Notes under the pieces: model-generated
What the model was told of the DNA's origin: nothing
Databases searched by the model: none
The model's input: only the letters and a program-made list of their open reading frames with translations
Assembly (NCBI RefSeq): GCF_018200035.1
Contig: NZ_CP073581.1
Coordinates: 1,112,501-1,176,500 of the forward strand
Direction: 5' to 3'
Length of the DNA stretch: 64,000 nucleotides
From: Sulfitobacter albidus
GTDB lineage: Bacteria > Pseudomonadota > Alphaproteobacteria > Rhodobacterales > Rhodobacteraceae
Shown: positions 28,765 through 37,727 of the stretch, piece after piece
How the letters are laid out: the number at the start of each line of letters is the position of its first letter
Position numbering within the stretch: position 1 is the stretch's first letter
Made by a program: the position numbers and the translations under genes

Positions 28765-29346
28765 ATGGTTGATCCGCAGGACGTCCTGTCATTCTGGCTT
28801 GATGAGGTTGGGCCGTCGGGGTGGTACGCCACCGACGCAGCGCTTGACGCGAAGATCGCCGCGCGCTTTGGCCCGACGATCGAGGCAGCCCGCAGCGGCA
28901 GCCTCGGGCTTTGGCTGACCTATCCCTCCGGCGCGCTCGCCTATCTGATCCTGACCGATCAGTTCACCCGCAACATCTATCGCGGCACGGCAGAGGCATT
29001 CACGCTCGACCCGCTGGCGCTTGCGGTGGCGAAACAGGCGATCTGCAAGGGGTGGGACAAGAAGATCGACGCGCCCGCGCGGCAGTTCTTTTACCTGCCC
29101 CTGATGCATTCCGAAAACCTCAGCGATCAGGACCGGTGCGTGCGGCTGATGTGCGAGCGGATGCCGGAGAGTGACGACAACATGCTGCACGCCCGCGCAC
29201 ACCGTGAGGTGATCCGCCAGTTCGGTCGCTTTCCGTACCGCAATGAAGCCCTCTCGCGCACGCAGACGCAGGGAGAGCAGGCCTATGCTGCCGCCGGGGG
29301 CTACGGTCACACGCTCCGCACATTGCAGCAGGCGCAGGCCGCCTGA
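28765..29346 (+). CDS. DUF924 family protein
   Basis: A 193-residue, all-helical DUF924 protein of the TPR-like fold. Family motifs are clear: V-L-S-F-W-L-D-E-V-G-P-S-G-W-Y near the start, L-A-Y-L-I-L-T-D-Q-F-T-R-N-I-Y-R-G (about residues 58-74), F-Y-L-P-L-M-H-S-E (about residues 110-118) and H-R-E-V-I-R-Q-F-G-R-F-P-Y-R-N (about residues 147-161). The biochemical role of the family is unknown. It stands alone, with its own hairpin terminator at 29370-29397. Confidence 0.92.
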   Translation: MVDPQDVLSFWLDEVGPSGWYATDAALDAKIAARFGPTIEAARSGSLGLWLTYPSGALAYLILTDQFTRNIYRGTAEAFTLDPLALAVAKQAICKGWDKKIDAPARQFFYLPLMHSENLSDQDRCVRLMCERMPESDDNMLHARAHREVIRQFGRFPYRNEALSRTQTQGEQAYAAAGGYGHTLRTLQQAQAA

Positions 29347-29369
29347 ACCGGTCCACTATGGCGTCCCGG

Positions 29370-29397
29370 AAACCCGCGTCCGTTTGGCGCGGGTTTT
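29370..29397 (+). terminator. Terminator after the DUF924 gene
   Basis: Stem AAACCCGCG (29370-29378) with CGCGGGTTT (29388-29396) and a short T run, 23 bases after the stop codon. Confidence 0.75.
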
Positions 29398-29440
29398 GCA
29401 TGTCGGCCTTGCACGGCTTGCCATTGATGGTCGACCGGAG

Positions 29441-29460
29441 ATGGTTTAATGGTAAACCAT
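29441..29460. promoter_or_regulatory. Palindromic operator-like site upstream of lpd
   Basis: ATGGTTTAATGGTAAACCAT: eight-base arms around ATGG, ending 28 bases before the lpd ATG. It matches the perfect palindrome before pdhA (14780-14799) with the shared core TRGTTTAAYGKTAAACYA. Probably the site of a regulator common to all pyruvate dehydrogenase genes. Confidence 0.65.
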
Positions 29461-29488
29461 ATTCTGGCTTAACTGCGCGAGGTGCCCC

Positions 29489-30883
29489 ATGGCCGAGACT
29501 TCCTATGATCTGATCGTGATTGGCGCCGGGCCGGGTGGCTATGTGGCCGCGATCCGCGGCGCGCAGCTGGGGATGAAGGTCTGCATTGTCGAGCGCGAGC
29601 ATCTGGGCGGCATCTGCCTGAACTGGGGCTGCATCCCGACAAAGGCGATGCTGCGCTCGTCCGAGGTGTTCCACCTGATGCACCGGGCCAAGGAATTCGG
29701 CCTGAAGGCCGAGGGCATCGGCTATGACCTCGACGCGGTGGTCAAACGCTCACGCAAGGTGGCCGGGCAGCTGTCGGGCGGCATCGGCCATCTGATGAAG
29801 AAAAACAAGGTCACCGTGGTGATGGGTGAGGCGACGATCCCCGCCAAGGGCAAGGTGAGCGTCAAGACGGACAAGGGCACCGAGAGCCTGAGCGCCAAGA
29901 ACATCGTGCTGGCCACCGGCGCGCGCGCGCGCGAGCTGCCGGGGCTGGAGGCTGACGGCGACCGCGTGTGGACCTACAAACACGCGCTGCAACCCAAGCG
30001 CATGCCGAAAAAGCTGCTGGTCATCGGATCGGGCGCCATCGGCATCGAATTCGCGAGCTTTTACAACACGCTGGGGGCCGACACGACCGTGGTCGAGGTG
30101 ATGGACCGCGTGCTGCCCGTCGAGGACGCCGAAATCAGCGCCTTTGCCAAGAAATCCTTTGAAAAGCAGGGCATGAAGATCATGCAAAAGAGCATCGTCA
30201 AGAAGCTCGACCGCGCCAAGGACAAGGTGACCGCGCACATCGAAGTGGGCGGCAAGCTGGAAAAGCAGGAGTTTGACACGGTAATCTCGGCCGTGGGGAT
30301 CGTGGGCAATGTCGAGGGGCTGGGCCTCGAAGAGCTGGGCGTGAAGATCGACCGCACCCATGTGGTCACCGATGAATATTGCCGCACGGGCGTCGACGGG
30401 CTGTATGCCATTGGCGACATCGCGGGCGCGCCATGGCTTGCGCATAAGGCCAGCCACGAGGGCACGATGGTGGTCGAGCATATGGCGGGCAAACACGTGC
30501 ATCCGGTGAAGGCCGAGACGATTGCGGGCTGTACCTATTGCCATCCGCAGGTCGCCTCCGTCGGCTATACCGAAGCGAAGGCGAAAGAGCTGGGCTACGA
30601 CATTAAGGTCGGGCGCTTTCCCTTTATCGGCAACGGCAAGGCGATCGCGTTGGGTGAAGAGAACGGCATGATCAAGACGATCTTTGACGCCAAGACCGGC
30701 GAGCTTTTGGGCGCGCATATGGTGGGCGCGGAAGTGACCGAGCTGATCCAGGGATACGTGGTGGGGCGCCAGTTGGAGACGACCGAGGAAGACCTGATGC
30801 ACACCGTCTTCCCGCATCCCACGCTGTCGGAAATGATGCATGAGGCGGTGCTCGACGCCTACGGGCGTGTCATCCACATGTGA
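29489..30883 (+). CDS. lpd: Dihydrolipoyl dehydrogenase (E3)
   Basis: FAD enzyme that reoxidises dihydrolipoamide with NAD+. 464 residues, normal length. FAD-binding G-A-G-P-G-G-Y-V-A-A near residue 13; redox-active disulfide in C-L-N-W-G-C-I-P-T-K (about residues 45-54); NAD-binding I-G-S-G-A-I-G-I-E-F-A-S-F near residue 180; catalytic His-Glu in H-P-H-P-T-L-S-E near the C-terminus. It stands apart from pdhABC, but the matching palindrome upstream suggests joint control. It may also serve 2-oxoglutarate dehydrogenase or glycine cleavage, since no second lpd is visible here. Confidence 0.97.
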   Translation: MAETSYDLIVIGAGPGGYVAAIRGAQLGMKVCIVEREHLGGICLNWGCIPTKAMLRSSEVFHLMHRAKEFGLKAEGIGYDLDAVVKRSRKVAGQLSGGIGHLMKKNKVTVVMGEATIPAKGKVSVKTDKGTESLSAKNIVLATGARARELPGLEADGDRVWTYKHALQPKRMPKKLLVIGSGAIGIEFASFYNTLGADTTVVEVMDRVLPVEDAEISAFAKKSFEKQGMKIMQKSIVKKLDRAKDKVTAHIEVGGKLEKQEFDTVISAVGIVGNVEGLGLEELGVKIDRTHVVTDEYCRTGVDGLYAIGDIAGAPWLAHKASHEGTMVVEHMAGKHVHPVKAETIAGCTYCHPQVASVGYTEAKAKELGYDIKVGRFPFIGNGKAIALGEENGMIKTIFDAKTGELLGAHMVGAEVTELIQGYVVGRQLETTEEDLMHTVFPHPTLSEMMHEAVLDAYGRVIHM

Positions 30884-30994
30884 TCCAGCGGACGCGCTGA
30901 CGCGCGATTATCTTTATCGGCGCGCGGGGCAGGCGTGAGCCCCTCATGGCATGGTTTGAGTGTGCCGTGAGGACTGAAAATTTGCTGAGACGGT

Positions 30995-31019
30995 GTTCAG
31001 GGCGCGGTGCGTCCTGAAC
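30995..31019. other. Stable hairpin after lpd
   Basis: Eleven-pair stem with a three-base loop: arm 30995-31005 (GTTCAGGGCGC) pairs with 31009-31019 (GCGTCCTGAAC) with one G-T wobble. No T run follows, so it is not a standard terminator. It is the first part of a 107-base structured stretch in the 248-base gap between lpd and the methyltransferase gene. Confidence 0.5.
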
Positions 31020-31052
31020 GACCTTGCTCGAGTGTCTGCCCGCCGGGACCGC

Positions 31053-31101
31053 GTCAAGGACATGCGGGGCATGCGCCCCGTCGGCTGCGCCGATCCTTGA
31101 C
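31053..31101. other. Nested inverted repeat between lpd and the methyltransferase gene
   Basis: Outer arms GTCAAGGA (31053-31060) and TCCTTGAC (31094-31101) enclose a second hairpin formed by CGGGGC and GCCCCG around 31065-31080. It lies about 30 bases before the proposed methyltransferase start and could be a leader structure or part of a dispersed intergenic element. No known riboswitch class is recognised. Confidence 0.4.
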
Positions 31102-31131
31102 CCGGCCCCGACGGGCGTTGCGCCCCGCTAT

Positions 31132-31716
31132 ATGCGCTGGCATAATCACCGCATGGTAAGCCTCAATCGTGTCGTCATGGGACCGGCCTCGCGCCGGATG
31201 ATCCAGGCCCTGAAACCGCAACGGCTTCAGGTGGCCGAGATTTCCGGCTGGTACGGGGAGCAATTCGATTTCAAATCCTACGAGAAATTCCGTTATCCCG
31301 AATATGACATCTGCGCGGGGCCGTATCTGGACCCCGAGACGGGCAAGCCGCGCAAGTTCGATCTGATCCTTGCCAATCAGGTGTGGGAGCATCTGGACCG
31401 CCCCTATCAGGCGACCAAGAACGTGCGGCGTATGCTGAAAAAGGGCGGGAAGTTCTGGGTGGCGGTGCCGTTTTTCATTCCGTTCCACGCGGCCCCCATG
31501 GATAATTCGCGCTGGTCGGCGCGCGGGCTCAAGAATTTCCTGATCGAATGCGGGTTCGAGGAGCATCTGATCGAGGCGCACCAATGGGGCAACCGCCACG
31601 TGGCGCGCCGTAACCTCGAAGATACCTGGCCGCCTGAATACGACGAAGCCACCGACGATATCGAAAACGACCCCGAGATGCCCATCTGTGCCTGGGCCAT
31701 GGCCGAGCGCAGCTGA
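31132..31716 (+). CDS. Class I SAM-dependent methyltransferase-like protein
   Basis: A 194-residue Methyltransf_11/23-like protein. The post-I to motif III region is well kept: F-D-L-I-L-A-N-Q-V-W-E-H-L (about residues 76-88), then V-R-R-M-L-K-K-G-G-K-F-W-V-A-V-P-F-F (about residues 99-116). The usual Gly-rich motif I is replaced by V-A-E-I-S-G-W-Y-G, so cofactor binding is uncertain. I start at the ATG at 31132 (MRWHNHRMVSLNR); codons upstream fall in the inverted repeat and look non-coding. The stop overlaps the next MFS gene by one base (TGATG). Substrate unknown. Confidence 0.75.
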   Translation: MRWHNHRMVSLNRVVMGPASRRMIQALKPQRLQVAEISGWYGEQFDFKSYEKFRYPEYDICAGPYLDPETGKPRKFDLILANQVWEHLDRPYQATKNVRRMLKKGGKFWVAVPFFIPFHAAPMDNSRWSARGLKNFLIECGFEEHLIEAHQWGNRHVARRNLEDTWPPEYDEATDDIENDPEMPICAWAMAERS

Positions 31717-32855
31717 TGGGGCGATCCTGGCCGATGATCCTCGCGCTGTGGGGCGCGGGGCTGGGGGCGGCTGCGCAATACGCGAAGTTCTCGGTGATCT
31801 ACGATCTGTTGCAGGCGGAATATGGCAGCGGCGCCGCCGTGGGGTGGCTTGTATCCATCGTCGGCGGGGTGGGCATCGTGCTGGGCGTGGTGGCCGCGAT
31901 GCTGGTCGGGCGCGTGGGCTTTCGCCGCGCGCTGCTGGGGGCGCTCTGGCTGGGCGCTGGGGTGTCCTTCGCGCAAGCCCTGATGCCAAGCCTGCCGGTG
32001 ATGCTGGTGTTGCGCGGGATCGAGGGCGTGTCGCATCTGGGCCTTGTGGTGGCCGCGCCAACACTGATTGCGCAGGTGGCCACAGATCGCGATCGCGGGC
32101 TGGCGCTGACGCTTTGGGGTACATTCTTTGGCGTGGCGTTTGCGGTGATGGCCTGGGGCGGGCGCCCGCTGGCGCTTGCGGCGGGTCTTCCTGCCCTCTT
32201 TGCGGTCCACGGCGCCTATCTGGCGCTTTTTGCGCTGGCGCTCGCACGCCCCTTGCGCGGGGTGCTTGAGGCCGATGCGCCCTCGATGAAGGTTGTCGCC
32301 ACGCATCTGGCCATCTACCGCTCACCGCGTATCGCGGCGCCTGCGGCGGGCTGGCTGTTTTATACGTTCTGTTTTGTGTCGATCCTGACGGTGTTGCCGC
32401 CGTTCCTCGACCCGTCGGTGCGGGCGCCGGTGATGGGGGCGATGCCGCTGGTCAGCATCGCCGTGTCGATGACCCTGGGCGTAGCACTCTTGCGCGTGAT
32501 GAGCGCGGTGCAGGTGGTGATGCTGGGGTTTGCGCTGTCGGCGCTGGCGATGGTCTGGCTGGCGCTGGTGCCCGCGGGGCCGGTGGCCTGTCTGGCGCTG
32601 GCGGGCGCGATGGGACTGATCCAGGGGGCGACATTTGCCGCCGTGCCGCAGCTGAACGCGGCGCCGCAGGCGCAGGCGCAGGCCAATGGCGCCATGGCGC
32701 AGGCGGGCAATCTGGGCAACACGCTTGGCACCCCGGTGATGGCGCTGGCGCTGGCGGGGGCGGGCTATGCCAGCCTGCCGCTGATCGCGGGGGGTGCGTT
32801 TGTGGCCGGGCTGGCGGTGCACGCGGGTTTGGCGGCGCTGCGTCAAAAATCGTAA
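31716..32855 (+). CDS. MFS transporter
   Basis: A 379-residue major facilitator superfamily permease with about 11-12 hydrophobic segments. The cytoplasmic loop between helices 2 and 3 has the G-R-V-G-F-R-R-A pattern (about residues 64-71) of MFS motif A. Helix pairs such as A-V-G-W-L-V-S-I-V-G-G-V-G-I-V-L-G are Gly-rich, as in drug or sugar efflux types. Its ATG overlaps the methyltransferase stop, so it is in that operon. Substrate cannot be read from sequence. Confidence 0.88.
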   Translation: MGRSWPMILALWGAGLGAAAQYAKFSVIYDLLQAEYGSGAAVGWLVSIVGGVGIVLGVVAAMLVGRVGFRRALLGALWLGAGVSFAQALMPSLPVMLVLRGIEGVSHLGLVVAAPTLIAQVATDRDRGLALTLWGTFFGVAFAVMAWGGRPLALAAGLPALFAVHGAYLALFALALARPLRGVLEADAPSMKVVATHLAIYRSPRIAAPAAGWLFYTFCFVSILTVLPPFLDPSVRAPVMGAMPLVSIAVSMTLGVALLRVMSAVQVVMLGFALSALAMVWLALVPAGPVACLALAGAMGLIQGATFAAVPQLNAAPQAQAQANGAMAQAGNLGNTLGTPVMALALAGAGYASLPLIAGGAFVAGLAVHAGLAALRQKS

Positions 32856-32856
32856 T

Positions 32857-32871
32857 GTTCCGTTAACGTTC
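32857..32871 (+). promoter_or_regulatory. LexA (SOS) box upstream of uvrA
   Basis: GTTCCGTTAACGTTC matches the alphaproteobacterial LexA operator GTTC-N7-GTTC exactly. It lies 66-80 bases before the uvrA ATG, beginning just after the MFS stop codon, so uvrA is expected to be SOS-induced. Confidence 0.85.
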
Positions 32872-32936
32872 TTGTTTTGCCATTGGAGAATCCGCCCGCG
32901 CGGCCTATATCCCGCAGGGTGGAAAAGGGGTGACCA

Positions 32937-35804
32937 ATGGCCGAGCTCAAGAACATCGAAGTCCGCGGCGCGCGCGAGCATAACCTCAAGGGGATCGACG
33001 TGGATATTCCGCGCGATCAGCTGGTGGTTATCACCGGGTTGTCGGGCTCCGGCAAATCCTCGCTCGCCTTTGATACGATCTATGCCGAAGGGCAGCGCCG
33101 CTATGTCGAGAGCCTGAGCGCCTACGCCCGCCAATTCCTTGATATGATGCAGAAACCGGATGTGGATCACATCTCTGGTTTGTCGCCCGCTATCTCGATC
33201 GAGCAAAAGACGACCTCGAAAAACCCGCGCTCCACCGTGGGCACGGTGACCGAAATCTACGACTACATGCGTCTGCTGTTCGCGCGGGTCGGCACGCCCT
33301 ATTCGCCCGCTACCGGCAAGCCCATCGAGGCGCAGCAGGTGCAAGACATGGTCGACCGGATCATGAAGATGCCCGAGGGGACGCGCGCCTATCTGCTGGC
33401 CCCCATCATCCGCGACCGCAAGATCGAGTTCCGCAAGGAGTTCCTTGAGCTGCGCAAGCAGGGGTTTCAGCGGGTGAAGGTCGACGGCGAGTTCTACGAG
33501 CTCGACGAGCCGCCCACGCTGGACAAGAAGTTCCGCCACGACATCGACGTGGTCGTCGACCGGCTGGTCGTGCGCGAGGGGATGGAGACGCGGCTGGCCG
33601 ACAGCCTGCGCACCGCTTTGGACCTTGCCGACGGGATCGCGATCCTTGAGACGGCGACGGAGGAGCCCGAACGGTTCACCTTCTCGGAAAAATTCGCCTG
33701 CCCTGAGTCGGGCTTCACCATTTCCGAGATCGAGCCGCGGCTGTTTTCCTTCAACGCGCCCTTCGGTGCGTGCCCGGCCTGCGACGGTCTGGGCAAGGAG
33801 CTGTTTTTTGACGAACGCCTCGTGGTGCCGGATCAGAATCTGAAGATCTACGACGGCGCGCTGGCACCCTGGCGCAAGGGCAAGAGCCCTTATTTCAAAC
33901 AGACGATCGAGGCCATCGCCAAGCACTATGGCTTCAACCAGAACACAAAGTGGAAGGATCTGGATGCCAAGATCCAGCAGGTGTTCCTCTACGGGTCCGG
34001 CAAGGAAGAGATCAAATTTCGCTACGACGAGGGCGGGCGCGTCTATGAGGTCAGCCGCGTGTTCGAGGGGGTGATCCCCAACATGGAGCGCCGCTACCGC
34101 GAGACGGACAGCAACTGGATCCGCGAGGAATTCGAGCGCTATCAGAACAACCGCCCTTGCGGCACCTGCGATGGCTACCGCCTGCGCGAGGAAGCGCGCG
34201 CGGTGAAGATCGGCAAACCCGACGATCTGCGCCACGTCGGCCAGATCGTCGAGATGTCGATCCGGGAAGCCTTTGACTGGTGCGAGACCGTGCCGGAGGC
34301 GTTGAGCGTGCAGAAAAACGAGATCGCGCGCGCGATCTTGAAAGAGATCCGCGAGCGGCTCGGTTTTCTGAATAACGTTGGACTTGAATACCTTACGCTG
34401 TCACGTTCAAGTGGTACATTAAGTGGCGGGGAAAGCCAGCGTATCCGGCTGGCCTCCCAGATCGGCTCGGGCCTCACCGGCGTGCTCTATGTGCTCGACG
34501 AGCCGTCGATCGGCCTGCACCAGCGCGACAATGACCGCCTGCTGCTGACGCTCAAGAACCTGCGCGATCAGGGGAACACCGTGATCGTGGTGGAACACGA
34601 TGAGGAAGCGATCCGCGAGGCCGACTATGTGTTCGACATCGGGCCGGGGGCAGGCGTGCACGGCGGGCAGGTGGTCGCCCACGGAACGCCCGCCGAAATC
34701 GCTGCCAATCCCGACAGTGTCACCGGCCAGTACCTGACCGGCGCGCGCGAGATCGCAGTGCCCGTTAAGCGCCGCAAGGGTAAGAAGAAATCGGTCAAGG
34801 TCGTGAAAGCTACCGGCAATAATCTGCAAAACGTCACTGCCGAATTCCCGCTGGGCAAGTTTGTCTGCGTCACGGGTGTGTCGGGCGGCGGAAAATCGAC
34901 GCTGACCATCGAGACGCTGTTCAAGACCGCGAGCATGAACCTCAACGGCGCGCGCCAGACGCCCGCGCCCTGCGAGACCATCAAGGGTCTGGAGCACCTC
35001 GACAAGGTGATCGACATTGATCAACGCCCCATCGGGCGCACGCCGCGTTCGAACCCCGCCACCTATACCGGCGCCTTTACCCCGATCCGCGACTGGTTTG
35101 CCGGGCTGCCGGAGTCCAAGGCGCGCGGCTACAAACCCGGGCGCTTTTCGTTCAACGTGAAGGGCGGGCGGTGCGAAGCGTGCCAGGGCGACGGCGTCAT
35201 CAAGATCGAGATGCACTTTTTGCCCGACGTCTACGTGGAATGTGAGACCTGCAAAGGCCAGCGCTATAACCGCGAGACGCTGGAGATCAAGTTCAAGGGC
35301 AAGAGCATCGCTGACGTGCTCGACATGACCGTTGAGGACGCGCAGGAGTTCTTTGCCGCCGTGCCGTCGATCCGGGAGAAGATGGATGCGCTGATGCGCG
35401 TGGGGCTCGGCTACATCAAGGTGGGCCAGCAGGCGACGACGCTCTCTGGCGGTGAGGCGCAGCGCGTGAAGCTCTCCAAAGAGCTGAGCAAACGCTCGAC
35501 CGGTCGCACGCTCTACATCCTAGATGAGCCGACAACGGGGCTGCATTTCGAGGACGTGCGCAAACTGTTGGAAGTGCTGCACGAATTGGTCGATCAGGGC
35601 AATTCGGTGGTGGTGATCGAGCATAACCTCGACGTGGTGAAAACCGCCGATCACATCATTGATGTGGGCCCCGAAGGCGGCGACGGCGGCGGCACGATCG
35701 TCGCCACCGGCACGCCGGAGGAAGTCGCCGAGGTTGAGGGCAGCTATACCGGGCGCTACCTCAAGCCGATGCTGGCACCCAAGCGGAAGGTTGCGGCTGA
35801 ATGA
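32937..35804 (+). CDS. uvrA: Excinuclease ABC subunit A
   Basis: Damage-recognition ATPase of nucleotide excision repair. 955 residues, full length. First ABC module has Walker [10 protein letters not shown] (about residues 32-40) and signature L-S-G-G-E-S-Q-R-I; the second has G-V-S-G-G-G-K-S-T (about residue 648) and L-S-G-G-E-A-Q-R-V. Zinc fingers are visible as C-P-A-C-D-G-L-G and C-E-A-C-Q-G-D-G / [19 protein letters not shown] ribosome site precedes the ATG. Upstream LexA box. The stop meets the minus-strand fusion gene with no gap. Confidence 0.98.
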   Translation: MAELKNIEVRGAREHNLKGIDVDIPRDQLVVITGLSGSGKSSLAFDTIYAEGQRRYVESLSAYARQFLDMMQKPDVDHISGLSPAISIEQKTTSKNPRSTVGTVTEIYDYMRLLFARVGTPYSPATGKPIEAQQVQDMVDRIMKMPEGTRAYLLAPIIRDRKIEFRKEFLELRKQGFQRVKVDGEFYELDEPPTLDKKFRHDIDVVVDRLVVREGMETRLADSLRTALDLADGIAILETATEEPERFTFSEKFACPESGFTISEIEPRLFSFNAPFGACPACDGLGKELFFDERLVVPDQNLKIYDGALAPWRKGKSPYFKQTIEAIAKHYGFNQNTKWKDLDAKIQQVFLYGSGKEEIKFRYDEGGRVYEVSRVFEGVIPNMERRYRETDSNWIREEFERYQNNRPCGTCDGYRLREEARAVKIGKPDDLRHVGQIVEMSIREAFDWCETVPEALSVQKNEIARAILKEIRERLGFLNNVGLEYLTLSRSSGTLSGGESQRIRLASQIGSGLTGVLYVLDEPSIGLHQRDNDRLLLTLKNLRDQGNTVIVVEHDEEAIREADYVFDIGPGAGVHGGQVVAHGTPAEIAANPDSVTGQYLTGAREIAVPVKRRKGKKKSVKVVKATGNNLQNVTAEFPLGKFVCVTGVSGGGKSTLTIETLFKTASMNLNGARQTPAPCETIKGLEHLDKVIDIDQRPIGRTPRSNPATYTGAFTPIRDWFAGLPESKARGYKPGRFSFNVKGGRCEACQGDGVIKIEMHFLPDVYVECETCKGQRYNRETLEIKFKGKSIADVLDMTVEDAQEFFAAVPSIREKMDALMRVGLGYIKVGQQATTLSGGEAQRVKLSKELSKRSTGRTLYILDEPTTGLHFEDVRKLLEVLHELVDQGNSVVVIEHNLDVVKTADHIIDVGPEGGDGGGTIVATGTPEEVAEVEGSYTGRYLKPMLAPKRKVAAE

Positions 35805-37718
35805 TCAGCCGCGCCCCCGCGCGACGAACCTCGGCAACATCGCGCTGAAATCCCGGCCCTTGCCGTCTTCATCCTCGACGAACTGGCGGTAAAGCTCCAG
35901 CGCGCGGGCGCCCATCGGGGTGTCGGCATCCACGGCCTCGGCTGCCTGCTGGCTCAGCCCCAGATCCTTGAGCATCAGCTCGGCGGCGAAACCGGGCGTG
36001 TAGTCGTTGTCAGCGGGACTTTGCGGGCCAACGCCGGGGGCAGGGCAGTAGGCGTTCATCGACCAGCTGTAGCCTGACGAAGTGCTGGCCACGTCAAACA
36101 TCTTTTGTCGGTCCAGCCCCAGCTTGTCCGCCAAAGCGAAGGCTTCACAGGTGGCGATCATCGTCGCACCCAGGATCATGTTGTTGCAGATCTTGGCCGC
36201 CTGACCGGCGCCCGCCTCGCCGCAATGCACGGCCTTCTGCCCCATGATCTCGAACAGCGGGGAGGCGGTGGCGAAATCTTTTGCGGTGCCGCCGGCCATA
36301 AAGGTCAGCGTGCCGCCCGCCGCGCCACCGATCCCGCCCGACACCGGCGCGTCGACAAATCCGATGCCGCGCGCGGTCGCATCCGCCGCCACGCTGCGTG
36401 CGCTGTCCACATCCACGGTCGAGCAATCGATCAAGGTCGCGCCCGCCGCCATCTTTGGCAGGATGTCGGCGGCGACGTCCCGCAGGATCTGCCCGTTCGG
36501 CAGCATGGTAATGACGATATCCGCGCCCGTCACGGCAGCCTGCGCGCTCTCGGCCATCTCGGCACCCTTTGCGGTCGTACCCGCCACGTCAAACCCGACG
36601 ACGGTGTGGCCTGCGGCGGCAAGGTTCTGCGCCATCGGCGCACCCATGTTCCCCAGTCCGATAAATCCGATCCGTGCCATCCTCTTTCCCTCCAGCGTCA
36701 ATTGCGTTTTCAAGGGTTGCAGCATCTTGGCCACCGCCGTCAACGGCACGTCAGCGTCGGCGTACTGCCATTTCGGCGCACGGTCCTTGTCGATGATCGC
36801 CGCGCGGATCCCCTCAAGGAAATCCCCGTGCTCCATCGCGCGGGCGGTAAACCGGTACTCCAGCTCCAGCGCCCGCTCCATGCTCAGCGAGGGGCCGCGC
36901 AACCGGTGCAGCATCTCGACCGTGCAGGCCATCGACAGCGGGCTGTTGCGCCCCATCGCCTTGAGCGTATCGCGCGCGAAATCGCTATCGGTGCCGCGCA
37001 AATCGGTCAGGATATCGCCAAGCGCCTCGCCCGCGAAACAGGCGTCGATCTGCTCTTGCAACCCTTGCAGCGCGCCCGGCGCGACGCCCGTGGCAGCCGT
37101 TTCCACCGCCGCAACATCGCCGTCACGCTCAAGCGCCGCAATCAGTTCGGGCCAGCGTTCCTGCGGCACGAACACATCCGCAAACCCGGCGTAAATCGCA
37201 TCTGCCGCCGCCATCCGCGCCGCCGTCAGGCCAAGATATTCGCCCAGCCGCCCGGGCGCCAGCGCCAGCATCAGCGTGCCGCCCACGTCCGGAACAAGTC
37301 CAATGCCACATTCGGGCATTGCAATGCGGCTGCTTTCGCCCACCACCCGGTGCGAGCCGTGACAGCCCAGCCCAACGCCGCCGCCCATGGTAAACCCTTG
37401 CAGGAAGGACACGACCGGCTTGGGATAGCTGAAAATCTTGTTGTTGAGACGGTACTCATCGGCCCAGAACCGCTGCCCGTAGGCAAAATCGCCCGCGCGG
37501 CCGGTCTCGTAGAGGTCCGCAATATCGCCGCCAGCGCAAAAGGCACGATCGCCCGCCGCGTCGATCACGACCAATGCAACAGCGTCATCGTCGCGCCAGC
37601 GGTCCAGCGCCTCCTCGACGGCGGTGATCATCGCCCAGGTTGCCGCGTTCAGCGCGTCGGGGCGGTTCAGTGTGATCCGCCCGGCACGGCCCGTCACACG
37701 AATGTCGATGTCGCTCAT
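35805..37718 (-). CDS. mmsB: Fusion of 3-hydroxyisobutyryl-CoA hydrolase and 3-hydroxyisobutyrate dehydrogenase
   Basis: One 637-residue reading frame joining two consecutive enzymes of valine breakdown. Residues 1-346 are a full-length enoyl-CoA hydratase/isomerase-fold hydrolase: oxyanion loop C-A-G-G-D-I-A-D-L, and the catalytic M-P-E-C-G-I-G-L-V-P-D-V-G-G. Residues 347-637 are a full-length dehydrogenase: Rossmann G-F-I-G-L-G-N-M-G-A-P-M-A, substrate loop D-A-P-V-S-G-G, and catalytic Lys in G-Q-A-A-K-I-C-N-N-M-I. Right at the junction a GGAGGGAAAGAGG stretch precedes the ATG at 36680, as if a separate mmsB start were preserved, so a free dehydrogenase could also be made. Nine bases after the acyl-CoA dehydrogenase gene. 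Confidence 0.88.
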   Translation of the reverse strand: MSDIDIRVTGRAGRITLNRPDALNAATWAMITAVEEALDRWRDDDAVALVVIDAAGDRAFCAGGDIADLYETGRAGDFAYGQRFWADEYRLNNKIFSYPKPVVSFLQGFTMGGGVGLGCHGSHRVVGESSRIAMPECGIGLVPDVGGTLMLALAPGRLGEYLGLTAARMAAADAIYAGFADVFVPQERWPELIAALERDGDVAAVETAATGVAPGALQGLQEQIDACFAGEALGDILTDLRGTDSDFARDTLKAMGRNSPLSMACTVEMLHRLRGPSLSMERALELEYRFTARAMEHGDFLEGIRAAIIDKDRAPKWQYADADVPLTAVAKMLQPLKTQLTLEGKRMARIGFIGLGNMGAPMAQNLAAAGHTVVGFDVAGTTAKGAEMAESAQAAVTGADIVITMLPNGQILRDVAADILPKMAAGATLIDCSTVDVDSARSVAADATARGIGFVDAPVSGGIGGAAGGTLTFMAGGTAKDFATASPLFEIMGQKAVHCGEAGAGQAAKICNNMILGATMIATCEAFALADKLGLDRQKMFDVASTSSGYSWSMNAYCPAPGVGPQSPADNDYTPGFAAELMLKDLGLSQQAAEAVDADTPMGARALELYRQFVEDEDGKGRDFSAMLPRFVARGRG

Positions 37719-37727
37719 CGCGGCTCC

